A DNA stretch of 64,000 bases from Pedobacter ginsengisoli (lineage in GTDB: Bacteria > Bacteroidota > Bacteroidia > Sphingobacteriales > Sphingobacteriaceae): NCBI RefSeq assembly GCF_002736205.1, contig NZ_CP024091.1:4213555-4277554 (forward strand). The letters run 5' to 3'. A model generated the notes under the pieces. The model saw only the letters and a list, made by a program, of their open reading frames with translations, ran no database searches and was not told the DNA's origin. Positions 44,924-54,700 of this stretch are shown in pieces. How positions within the stretch are numbered: the stretch's first letter is position 1; the number at the start of each line of letters is the position of its first letter. The position numbers were made by a program, and so were the translations under genes.

Positions 44924-44976
44924 TTATATTTATAATCGCTATTGTGTTTACGCAATAGCGATTATAAATATAATTA
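44921..44976 (+). other. Perfect 24-bp hairpin between nagB and the NagX-like gene
   Basis: The arms are 44921-44944 and 44953-44976, perfect over 24 bp, with an 8-base loop (TGTTTACG). The nagB stop TAA is inside the left arm. The right arm is not followed by a clear T tract, so it does not look like a classic terminator. It may protect or process the mRNA, or tune the ratio of the two products (inference). Confidence 0.85.
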
Positions 44977-44987
44977 ACTCCCAATTC

Positions 44988-46145
44988 ATGGTCCCTATTT
45001 CATCTCCCGATAACACATCAACAAGATTACTATCTCTTGATTTTTTTAGAGGTGCTACTGTGGCCGCCATGATACTTGTAAATAACCCTGGAGACTGGGG
45101 CAATATTTACGCTCCTCTTGAACATGCCGAATGGAACGGCTGCACTCCTACCGATTTAATCTTCCCATTCTTTTTATTTATTGTTGGCGTTTCAATTGCT
45201 TATGCAATGGGGAGTAAAAAAACAGACCCCTCAGCACATAATCAAACCATCTTAAAAGCACTTAAAAGAGCCCTCATTCTGTTTAGCCTGGGTCTGTTTT
45301 TATCACTGTTCCCTAAAGTATTTACTGATCCTGCAGGTGCATTTCAGCATGTGCGCATTCCAGGGGTATTACAACGTATTGCGGTCGTATTTTTTATATC
45401 TTCTATCCTATTTCTTAAAAATTCTGAAAGAAATATTTTCAGAATTTTGATTATTCTTTTGGCTGTTTATTGGGCCTTAATGACGTTTGTACCGGTACCG
45501 GGTGTAGGGTATGCTAATCTTGAAAAGGAGACCAATCTTGGCGCATGGATAGACAGGGGTGTACTTACTGAAGCTCATCTATGGAAATCAGCAAAAACAT
45601 GGGATCCTGAAGGCATTTTCAGTACTATTCCCGCAATTGCAACCGGCTTATTTGGAGTTCTTGTAGGAGTTTACCTGAAGCGCAAGGATATTGATGCTGC
45701 TACCAAAATAGCATGGCTATTTAGCGCAGGTTGTGGAGCTGTAGTTTTAGGCCTGTTATGGGACTTACAATTTCCAATCAATAAGTCGTTATGGACCAGT
45801 TCTTTTGTTTTGTATACAGGCGGCCTGGCAACCATAATACTTTCGTTGTGTTATTGGATAATTGATGTAAACCAGTATAATCGTTTTACCAAGCCCTTTG
45901 TTGTATACGGGGTAAATGCAATTACTGTATTTTTCCTTTCGGGATTAATCCCTCGTATATTTGCTATGATTCATGTAAAAAATAGTACAGGATCTGAGAT
46001 AACCTTACAATCGTGGCTTTACTTACCTTTTTGGTCCTACTTCTCGCCAATTAATGCATCACTGGCCTGGGCAGTTACCTTCGTATTATTCTGGCTAATA
46101 ATTCTTTGGGTAATGCATAGTAAGAAAATTATAATAAAAGTTTAA
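44988..46145 (+). CDS. NagX-like multi-pass membrane acyltransferase-family protein
   Basis: The frame opens at 44904 but the first 28 codons read through the hairpin and the end of nagB. ATG at 44988 (MVPISSPDNTSTRLLSLDFF) gives 385 residues. The protein has about ten to eleven membrane helices and the segments DFFRGATVAAMILVNNPGDW, EWNGCTPTDLIFPFFLFIVG and RIPGVLQRIAVVFF, which fit the DUF5009/HGSNAT-like family called NagX in nagB-type clusters. Human relatives acetylate heparan glucosamine. Its position suggests amino-sugar uptake or modification. Confidence 0.85.
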   Translation: MVPISSPDNTSTRLLSLDFFRGATVAAMILVNNPGDWGNIYAPLEHAEWNGCTPTDLIFPFFLFIVGVSIAYAMGSKKTDPSAHNQTILKALKRALILFSLGLFLSLFPKVFTDPAGAFQHVRIPGVLQRIAVVFFISSILFLKNSERNIFRILIILLAVYWALMTFVPVPGVGYANLEKETNLGAWIDRGVLTEAHLWKSAKTWDPEGIFSTIPAIATGLFGVLVGVYLKRKDIDAATKIAWLFSAGCGAVVLGLLWDLQFPINKSLWTSSFVLYTGGLATIILSLCYWIIDVNQYNRFTKPFVVYGVNAITVFFLSGLIPRIFAMIHVKNSTGSEITLQSWLYLPFWSYFSPINASLAWAVTFVLFWLIILWVMHSKKIIIKV

Positions 46146-46167
46146 ATTAGCCCATTAACTATTTTTC

Positions 46168-49035
46168 ATGAAAAGAATACTCAACACTCTCATTTGTGGA
46201 CTAGCCGTGTTTACGGTATGTAATGTTCCCGCACTTGCACAGAAAAAAAACTCTGCTGTTAAAAAAACTGCAGCAACTACAGTAAAAAAAAACAATGATG
46301 CTTTGATTCCCAATGATCCAAATGTGAAAATTGGAAAGCTGGCGAATGGTTTAACTTACTACATCAGAAAAAATGGAGAACCTAAAAACAGGGCTGAATT
46401 ATATTTAGCAACCAGAATAGGTTCCTTAATGGAAGAGGATGACCAGCAAGGCCTTGCACATTTTACTGAGCATATGGCTTTTAATGGCACTAAAGATTTT
46501 CCTAAAAATGATATCATTAATTACCTTCAGAAAGCGGGTGTACGTTTTGGTGCCGATCTAAATGCTTATACAGGATTTGAACAAACAGTATATCAATTAC
46601 CCATCCCAACTGATAGCGCTCAGGTATTTAAAACCGGATTTAAAATATTAGCCAACTGGGCAGGAAAAGTAGTTATGGAAGGCGAAGAAATTGACAAGGA
46701 ACGCGGCGTTATTATAGAGGAAGATCGTCAGCGCGGAAAAAATGCTCAGGAACGCATGAGCAAACAACTACTTCCACTATTATTAAAAGGCTCACGATAT
46801 GAGAACCGACTTCCTATTGGAAAAATAGACATCTTAAAATCATTCACTCACGACAGAATCAGAAGCTTTTATTCGGATTGGTACAGACCTAATTTACAAG
46901 CTGTAATAGCAGTGGGCGATTTTGATGTAAATGAAGTTGAACAGTTAATTAAAACGAATTTCTCTGGTCTTACCAATCCCGCAAATCCAAGACCTCGTTT
47001 AAATTACGACTTACCCGATAACAAAGAACCACTTGTTAAGGTAATTACTGATCCTGAACAACCATATGATGTAGCTATGATCATGTATAAATTACGTGGA
47101 CAAGTAACAAAAACCACAGCAGGTTTTAAAAAGAGACTCATGTATGGTATGATAAACAGTATGCTAGGCGCTAGATTTACTGAGATTTTGCAGAAAGAAA
47201 ATGCTCCTTTTATATTCGCACAAAGTTCATTTGGGGCATATCAGGGAGGCTTGGTTTCTGGGATGAATGCTTTTCAAACTGTAGTGGCAGCAAAATCCGG
47301 CGATCAGTTGGAGAAGGCGTTTGCAGGTGCTATTGCAGAAAATGAAAGGATGAGTAGATTTGGTTTTGTTCAATCAGAACTGGATGTCGCCAAGAAAAAC
47401 ATTCTTGCCGGCAATGAAAAACAATATAAAGAAAAAGATAAAACTGCTTCTTCAAATTTTGTGCAGCAATACCTGAATAACTTCCTAAAGGGAAGCGTTA
47501 TTCCATCTATTGACTATACCTATACAGAAACCCAAAAAGCTGTTGCGGACATTACACTTAGTGAGATAAATTCTCTGGTAAAAACACTTACTCCAAAGGA
47601 GAACCAGATAATCATTGTGCAAGCTCCTGAAAAAGATAAAGCAAGCCTTCCTACAGAAACACAACTAATTGCAGCTGTAAAAAATGCGGGTACAGGAATT
47701 ACCGCCTATGTAGATAATTCATTAAATAAGCCCCTGTTAGAGAAAAAACCTACGGCAGGCAAAGTTATTACTGAAAGAAAGATTGATGCTGTAGGCGTTA
47801 CTGAATTAACCCTTAGCAATGGAATTAAAGTACTTCTCAAGCCAACAGATTTCAAAAATGATCAGATTATCTTTAGCTCATTTTCTAAAGGAGGAATTTC
47901 TACAGCTAATGATGAAGATCTTGAATCAGCACAAATGGCAAGTCTGATTGCACAAAGTGGTGTTGGCGAATTTAATCCAACACAACTATCAAAATTACTA
48001 GCAGGTAATACAGGCAGAGCAGGTGCATACATAGATGATCTTTATCAGGGTTTTAGCGGAAGCTCCTCTCCAAAAGATGTGGAGACCGCTTTTCAAATGA
48101 TTTATGCCTATGCGACCAACCCTAGAAAGGATGCTGAGATATTTAACAAAAACATCTCTGACTATAAGGTTGTGCTTGGAAATAAAAATGCTAATCCAAA
48201 CAGTGTATTTAGCGACACCGTTCAGGCAGTATTATCTTCGTACAACAAGCGTGCTATGCCTACTAACCTTGAAGACCTGGACAAAGTTTCTCTTGAAAAA
48301 GCTTTTAACTTTTACAAGGACCGTTTTGCGGATGCCAGTGAGCAGACTTTCGTAATTGTGGGCGCATTTGACATTAATACCATTAAGCCTTTTATTGAAA
48401 CGTACATTGCCAGCTTACCTGCACTAAATAAAAAACAAGATTTTATAGATCGCGGAATCAGAGCGCCTAAAGGAAAGATCAGTAAAACTGTTTATAAAGG
48501 CCTGGAAGATAAAGCTGCTGTGGAATTATACCTCCATGGCGACTACACCTTTAATGCCGACAACAACATACAGCTAGACGCACTAAAAGGGGCCTTAGAA
48601 ATAAAAATTCTGGAACGCTTACGTGAAAAAGAAAGTGGTGTTTATAGTCCACAGGTTGGCCTTAGCCTGGAAAAATACCCTGCCGGACATTACTACTTCA
48701 ACATTTCATTTAGTTGCGCACCTGCAAATGTAGAAAAGCTTATTGCCGCAGCATTGGACGAAGTAAGCAAGATTAAAACAAATGGTGCTTCTTCAGATGA
48801 CATCACGAAATTCAAATCTGAAGAGCAACGTCAGTTAGAACTCAATTTGCGAAACAACAATTATTGGTTAGGCTACCTTAGCAGCCGTTTAAAAAATGGA
48901 GAAGATTTAGATCAGGTCCTGAGTGAAAAACAGAGGTTAAACAACGTTACTATTGAAAGCACTAAAGCTTCTGCTCAGAAATACTTAAATGACGAAAACT
49001 ACATCAGATTAGTTTTGTTGCCTCAGCAAAAATAG
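46168..49035 (+). CDS. M16-family zinc metallopeptidase
   Basis: The 955-residue protein has a signal peptide ending in VPALAQ. A first M16 domain holds the inverted zinc motif HFTEH (residues 98-102) with the third ligand region EIDKERGVIIEEDRQR. A second, non-catalytic M16-like half lies at the C-terminus. The layout matches insulinase/pitrilysin-type proteases of Bacteroidota, probably degrading peptides in the periplasm. It lies 22 bp after the NagX-like gene but is likely a distinct function. A perfect palindromic terminator follows. Confidence 0.93.
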   Translation: MKRILNTLICGLAVFTVCNVPALAQKKNSAVKKTAATTVKKNNDALIPNDPNVKIGKLANGLTYYIRKNGEPKNRAELYLATRIGSLMEEDDQQGLAHFTEHMAFNGTKDFPKNDIINYLQKAGVRFGADLNAYTGFEQTVYQLPIPTDSAQVFKTGFKILANWAGKVVMEGEEIDKERGVIIEEDRQRGKNAQERMSKQLLPLLLKGSRYENRLPIGKIDILKSFTHDRIRSFYSDWYRPNLQAVIAVGDFDVNEVEQLIKTNFSGLTNPANPRPRLNYDLPDNKEPLVKVITDPEQPYDVAMIMYKLRGQVTKTTAGFKKRLMYGMINSMLGARFTEILQKENAPFIFAQSSFGAYQGGLVSGMNAFQTVVAAKSGDQLEKAFAGAIAENERMSRFGFVQSELDVAKKNILAGNEKQYKEKDKTASSNFVQQYLNNFLKGSVIPSIDYTYTETQKAVADITLSEINSLVKTLTPKENQIIIVQAPEKDKASLPTETQLIAAVKNAGTGITAYVDNSLNKPLLEKKPTAGKVITERKIDAVGVTELTLSNGIKVLLKPTDFKNDQIIFSSFSKGGISTANDEDLESAQMASLIAQSGVGEFNPTQLSKLLAGNTGRAGAYIDDLYQGFSGSSSPKDVETAFQMIYAYATNPRKDAEIFNKNISDYKVVLGNKNANPNSVFSDTVQAVLSSYNKRAMPTNLEDLDKVSLEKAFNFYKDRFADASEQTFVIVGAFDINTIKPFIETYIASLPALNKKQDFIDRGIRAPKGKISKTVYKGLEDKAAVELYLHGDYTFNADNNIQLDALKGALEIKILERLREKESGVYSPQVGLSLEKYPAGHYYFNISFSCAPANVEKLIAAALDEVSKIKTNGASSDDITKFKSEEQRQLELNLRNNNYWLGYLSSRLKNGEDLDQVLSEKQRLNNVTIESTKASAQKYLNDENYIRLVLLPQQK

Positions 49036-49051
49036 ATTTGCTCATTAACAA

Positions 49052-49097
49052 AAAAAGGGTGTTTTAAAATATGATCATATTTTAAAACACCCTTTTT
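49052..49097. terminator. Bidirectional terminator, 46-bp perfect palindrome
   Basis: The two 23-base arms (49052-49074 and 49075-49097) are exact reverse complements with no spacer. Each arm begins with A5 and contains GGGTGTTTTAAAATATGA. It sits between the converging M16 and glycosidase genes and should end transcripts from both sides. Confidence 0.9.
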
Positions 49098-49114
49098 CTA
49101 TTTTGAAGATTTCC

Positions 49115-50665
49115 TTAATTTGGTGCCAGCGTTTCTTTCGCTTGTATTCCTACTGGTCCACTAGGTTCACTTTCATTCTTTAGTCTATCCAGTGCCGTAA
49201 CCAGGTAATTGTATCTTTTGCCGCTATCTACGTCAGTATCTATATAAGATGTAAATTCCTCAAAACTTATCTTTAAAATATTCCTGGCATTTAGTATCCC
49301 AATTTTCTCTCCTTCTTCAAAACGATAAATTACATATCCTGAGGCTGTTTCTCCATCCTCTGCCGGATGAGGTTTTTCCCATTTTAAATGCACTCCATCA
49401 TTCAGTGCATCTGCAACAAGCTGTTGTGGCTGATTCGGCATTACATCATCAAGCCATGGCATTTGGGGTGGAAGTGCCGGGTATTTATAAAAATCATTTT
49501 TTAAGGAATCGCCGAATGCACGGGCTACGGTTGAAAAAGATTTGGAACTAAAGTACACACTACCTTGTACCCTATTATTTTTCCTGATATACCTGATCTG
49601 ATCTGGCATCTGCTTTGGTAATCGCCAGGCAGCTTCCATCCTTTGGTTCACCAGATAAGCGGCTTGCCCAATATAAAGATGTCTGCCAAAAGCGTTGTTG
49701 CTCCACCAATCCACTAATGTAGCAAATGGCGCCACCCTTCGTGTAAAGCTAAAGTATATCTGGGGGTTAATGTAGTCCACCCAACCTTCTTTAACCCACT
49801 TTCTGGAATCAGCAAAAAGTTCTGCATAATTAGACAACCCACTGGTTGCGGAACCTAATGAGTCTTCATATTTGTTCCTCCAAATCCCAAAAGGGCTAAC
49901 TCCAAACTTAACATACTTTTTATAATAATGAATGCTATCATTTAACTGCTTTATAAGTACATCAACATTGTTTCTTCTCCAATCGTTTATGTCTGTAAAT
50001 CCATTGGCATATTTACTGAAAGTTGCAGCATCATTTATTCGTTGACCTTCAACTTTATATGGATAAAAATAATCATCAAAATGAATTCCATCAACATCAT
50101 ATCCTTTTACAACATCCAGAATAACCTGAACGATATACTCTCTAACCTCAGGTATTCCTGGATCAAATTGTTTTTTACCGGCATAGGTAAAAAACAAGTC
50201 TGGGCGCTTTCTGGTCATATGGCTTTCGTGTACCACCGTATTTGGACTCATGGTTGCTCTGTAAGGATTAAACCATGCATGAAGCTCTATTCCTCTTGAA
50301 TGAGCTTCTTTAATAGCAAAAGCTAATGGATCATACCCCGGACTGGGAGCAATCCCTTGCTTTCCCATTAACCATTGGCTCCAGGGTTCCCGTGAATGTG
50401 CATAAAAAGCATCAGCGGCAGGTCTAACCTGTAGCATTATGGCATTAATACCGTTCTCTTTATGTTTCTCCAGGATACCAATAAGCTCCTGTTTTTGTTG
50501 GTCTACACTGAGTCCAGGCTTAGACGGCCAGTCTATATTGGCAACGGTTGCCACCCAAACCCCTCTAAACTCTCTTTTTGGAGCAATTTTTGATGTGTCT
50601 TGCGCAAAAAGAGATAATGATTGTACTATGGTTAATAATAGTGCATAAAAAGTGAGTTTAAACAT
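49115..50665 (-). CDS. GHL10-type (glycoside hydrolase family 10-like) secreted protein
   Basis: The 516-residue protein has a signal peptide (ending near LSLFAQ). A DUF187/GHL10 TIM-barrel follows: REFRGVWVATVANIDWPSKP, VRPAADAFYAHSREPWSQWL, HAWFNPYRATMSP, GIHFDDYFYPY and NPQIYFSFTRR. A fibronectin-like C-terminal region (about 420-500, with GYVIYRFEEGEK) is present. Relatives such as YngK/DigH act on denuded peptidoglycan glycans, which would suit the nearby AnmK/NagB genes, but substrate is inferred. It converges with the M16 gene. Confidence 0.88.
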   Translation of the reverse strand: MFKLTFYALLLTIVQSLSLFAQDTSKIAPKREFRGVWVATVANIDWPSKPGLSVDQQKQELIGILEKHKENGINAIMLQVRPAADAFYAHSREPWSQWLMGKQGIAPSPGYDPLAFAIKEAHSRGIELHAWFNPYRATMSPNTVVHESHMTRKRPDLFFTYAGKKQFDPGIPEVREYIVQVILDVVKGYDVDGIHFDDYFYPYKVEGQRINDAATFSKYANGFTDINDWRRNNVDVLIKQLNDSIHYYKKYVKFGVSPFGIWRNKYEDSLGSATSGLSNYAELFADSRKWVKEGWVDYINPQIYFSFTRRVAPFATLVDWWSNNAFGRHLYIGQAAYLVNQRMEAAWRLPKQMPDQIRYIRKNNRVQGSVYFSSKSFSTVARAFGDSLKNDFYKYPALPPQMPWLDDVMPNQPQQLVADALNDGVHLKWEKPHPAEDGETASGYVIYRFEEGEKIGILNARNILKISFEEFTSYIDTDVDSGKRYNYLVTALDRLKNESEPSGPVGIQAKETLAPN

Positions 50666-50852
50666 CCTTTCTAATTTGTGGTAATATAAAATTTAGTTTC
50701 ATTTGTTGTGTTCAGAATACAGTTCAGTCCCCTAATCTTAGCAAGTAAACGATTTTTTTCAAAGTCTCATACAAATAGAATGTTTTTTTTACCATTTGTT
50801 ATATTTTTATTTATGTTCGCGCCTCAACCTAATTTAGTTAAGAATCGAAGTA

Positions 50853-51761
50853 ATGTCAGATAAGAGTGATCCAGTAAATAAAGGCGACCGCAATAAAATC
50901 TATTTTTTAGTTGTCGTTATTGTTGCACTACTAGGTACCAATGCCTATCTTTTTATTAAAGATAAAAAGGAGAATGAGCGATTTGTTACGATTAGCACAG
51001 AGAAAGATCGTTTAAAACTGGAGGTTGAAAAAATTGAAGTTGAGCTTGACAAGGTAAATGCCCTGAACCTTACCTTAAGTGATAAATTGATCAAGGAACA
51101 GGAACTTGCACGTGGTAAAATTGCAGAACTAAAAGCAGCCCTTCAAAATGGTGCCCTTACCCAGGAACAGCTAGAGACTGCACAAAAAGAAGTACGTGAA
51201 CTTCGGGAATTTGTAAAAGTTTATAATGAGGACATCCTTCGTCTAAAGAAAGAAAATTCCTTACTTAAAAATGAGAGAGATAGCTTGAAGGCTTCTGCCA
51301 ACTCTGCAAGCGAGAGGGCAAGTGAACTTGAAAAAAGGAACGAGGAGTTAAATGCAAAAGTAAAAACCGGTGCGGCCCTAAAAGCATCAAACGTGCACAT
51401 TATTGCATACAGAGTAAAAAATAGTGGCAAAAATATTGAAGTAACACGTGCCAGTTCTGCAAAAAAATTAAGCGTAAAATTTGATATTGTGCCTAATCAG
51501 CTGGCTCAAAAAGATTATCACAAAATCTATCTAAGAGTATTTGATCCGGCAGGTAACCTCATAGCCAATGAGAACAATATGTTTGAAGCGGACGGACAGG
51601 AAATGCAGTTCAGTTCATCCACATCTATTTCCTATAATGACGACAACACGAGCTTTAATATGGACTGGATTAATCCTAAAGAATTTATAAAAGGAGAATA
51701 TTCAATCATTCTATACGCCGACGGCTATACTATGGGCAGGGCCGAAATTGTTTTAAGATAA
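50853..51761 (+). CDS. Membrane-anchored coiled-coil protein, unknown function
   Basis: A 302-residue protein with a short cytoplasmic N-terminus, one membrane helix (about residues 16-37, KIYFLVVVIVALLGTNAYLF) and a long coiled coil (about 45-175) rich in Lys, Glu and Leu heptads. A C-terminal beta-rich domain (about 180-302) has VHIIAYRVKNSGKNIEVTRA and EYSIILYADGYTMGRAEIVL. I do not recognise the family, although similar architectures occur in Bacteroidota envelope proteins. Its stop overlaps the end of the convergent kinase by 9 bp. Confidence 0.8.
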   Translation: MSDKSDPVNKGDRNKIYFLVVVIVALLGTNAYLFIKDKKENERFVTISTEKDRLKLEVEKIEVELDKVNALNLTLSDKLIKEQELARGKIAELKAALQNGALTQEQLETAQKEVRELREFVKVYNEDILRLKKENSLLKNERDSLKASANSASERASELEKRNEELNAKVKTGAALKASNVHIIAYRVKNSGKNIEVTRASSAKKLSVKFDIVPNQLAQKDYHKIYLRVFDPAGNLIANENNMFEADGQEMQFSSSTSISYNDDNTSFNMDWINPKEFIKGEYSIILYADGYTMGRAEIVLR

Positions 51762-54700
51762 AGGGAAACTCAAATAAAAAGTAGTCCCTACCTCGCCAAG
51801 CGATTTAAACTCTACAGTCCCTCCCGCATTCTCTACTGCCTGTTTAACAAAAGCTAAGCCTAAGCCTGTTCCTGATGATTTTGTTGTGAAATTAGGTACA
51901 AAGATTTTATCCTGCAAAGAAGCGTCAATCCCTTTTCCATTATCTTCCACTTCAATAAATACGCGTTCCAGATTATTCGAAATGCTTACTTTTATAATAC
52001 ACATCGTATCAACATGTGCCGCTTCGATTGCATTTTTAAAAAGATTATTAAAGGTGCGCAGCACCTGATCCTTATCGCCAAGTACAACAACATCTGTGTC
52101 CGTGTTGTTTAGGATATAAATTTCTGCATCTTCAGTATTTCTAAAAACATCTCTCGCCTGTCCAATTATAGGTAATAACTGGAGTTTCTCCAATTTTGTA
52201 TCAGGCATTTTAGCAAAATTAGAGAACTCAGACGCGATAGTTGATAAGCTATCGATCTGCTCAATAAATGATTTACTGAACCTTTCGAATTTCTTTTGAA
52301 AATTAGGATCATTTTCTTTCCAGGATTTTTCGAGTAGCTGTACCCCAAGCTTTAAGGGCGTTAGCGGGTTCTTAATTTCATGAGCAACCTGTTTGGCCAT
52401 TTCACGCCAGGCACTTTCTCTTTCAGAACGGGCTAGTTTAACTGCACTTTCTTCCAGTGCAGCGATCATCTTGTTATACTCCTTTATAAGTGACCCGATT
52501 TCATCATGCCGTGACCATACAATAGGCTGGTTCTTTTGCCCCCATTTTGTTTTTTTGATGCTATCCTGAATAAATGTTAGCGGACTGGTAATCTGGTTGG
52601 CCAGAAATACCGCCAGTATTCCAATAGCCACAAAAACCAAGGCATATATATTAATCAGAGTATTGATAAACACACCTATTCTGCTTTGATAATCTGCCTC
52701 ATTCGAATAATAAGGCATACCAATGTAGGCTATAGTTTGATTCTGGGCATTTCTAATAGGTGCGTATGCCGAAGAGTAGGTAAAATTATTTATTCGTTCT
52801 GAGGGGTCAATATAATCTGATCCTTGTAATTTATTTAAGTAAAGAAATGCCTTTGAAGCCATTCGTCTGCTTATAATACCCAGATCATACATTTTTGGAG
52901 TAGAAGTAAATAAGAGCACTCCATCTGTATCAAAAAGATTTAAATAAGCTGCATTGATATCAGCAAACTGATTAAAGTCATTTATGGCTTTATCTGTTGG
53001 AGCAGGCAAACCAGTCGTTAAAATTAGTTTCTCATAAGATTGTTGTACTTTCCTAACCTTCTCCTTAATGAAATCTTGTTGCTGTCTTCTATACTCATTA
53101 CGGATATAGAAATAAGTAATCCAGCCTACAATGAGCAAAGTAGCTACAACTGATAGCACAATAGAAAACTGTATCCTGGTTTTGTAAAGAATCTTGTTGG
53201 CATTAATCATCAATGAACGGTTAATGTTAAACCAACCACTCCAGCTCTCATCAATATTCTTGAGCAACCAGATCAGTGTGTACAATGTTATTGAGAACAA
53301 GATGAAAACCAGAAAGAAAAAAGACAATGTTGCTAGCTGTATTATAAATGACACATCTTCTTTACTAATCACAATGAGCTTTGAAGGCGTAGGATAATAA
53401 ATGAGGTGCGAATAATTAAGGCTATCTTTAAAAAAGCTCACACTATTATTGCGTGTAGCAAACCCATCACTTGAAAGCCTGTAGGTATAGTTGCCTGACT
53501 GGCCTTCTAACCTACCATCTTTATAAAGTGCAATGGAATATTTGCTATAATTATCTTCGTTCTTAATAGAACGGTCCATTAATATATCGGGAAGCTGGCC
53601 TTTATAATTATACAACTGGGATTTTAGCTCTATCACTAATGTTCCCAATATCTGGTTCTCTTCATAAATCGGGATAATTCCAAAATAATTCTGATATCCA
53701 AACGTATCATTTAAACGATAAAAATAATTTGATTCCGGAACTTTCACGGACCCTGCTTTTACCAGATTTTTAAAATAGCTAAGCGGTATGGTCTGTATAC
53801 CGGCAGCTGAGGAATCTAAATGATTATAGACATATAGGTTATATTCAAATCTTGGCAGGTAACGTTCAATATAATCACTTTCAATACTTTTCTTAAGTTC
53901 TAAAGGGCTGTTAACACCAGGATCTTTAAAATAGCTTAATACAACTTTATTTGCCAGGATAGTTCGTTCCAGATTTTCAATAGTGCTTACAACAGTAAAA
54001 TCATCAGAAGCTATCAGCCTCTGTGCCATTGCAAATCTATTTACATGTTCTTTCTCATCAATAAATCTCAAATATTTAACGGAAGATATTAAGGCCAGGC
54101 AGAAGAATAGCAGTGCAAAAATCCCTATTGAAAATCCGTTATTTCTGATGTAAAAATTCCAGGCAATAATGAAGATAAATAAAGCGTAGGCAATGAAGAA
54201 TATGCTGAATCCTGTTCCTAACTTATAAATAAGGCAAGCAAAAAATGCCGCTAAAAACAGAATTGCCCTTTCTCTATTGGTAACATTTAATTGCAGCGTT
54301 TGCTGCATAAATATATTAGCAACAAGATAAATATTAAACCAAACAAGGCATAGCACTATAATACTAACCCAACTTATGCCATCAAGATTGATGATATTGG
54401 TAATATCAAAGTTTATTTTTGAATTGATGATTAAACCAAGGAACACCCGATCAAATAAAAATGCCAGAGCCCCAAAAATGAGCAGCAATACAAAGTGAAA
54501 GAGCAGCCCCCCTAATTTACTACGTGTTAACCATCCCGGGAGCTTATATTTATCGTTATAAGTAAAAACAAACAACACTACCCAGGTAATGGCAATTACA
54601 TTAAGCAGGAAATCTCCTAAAGAGGGTAGAAAAAAGCTTTCTGCGTATATTTTAGGACTAAATATGGGCAAATTAAACTGCTTGTTAAACCACCCATACT

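Noticed and set aside
44904..44987. Longer N-terminus of the NagX-like protein
   Set aside because: It would translate the 24-bp hairpin and the end of nagB; the Met at 44988 starts right before the conserved region.
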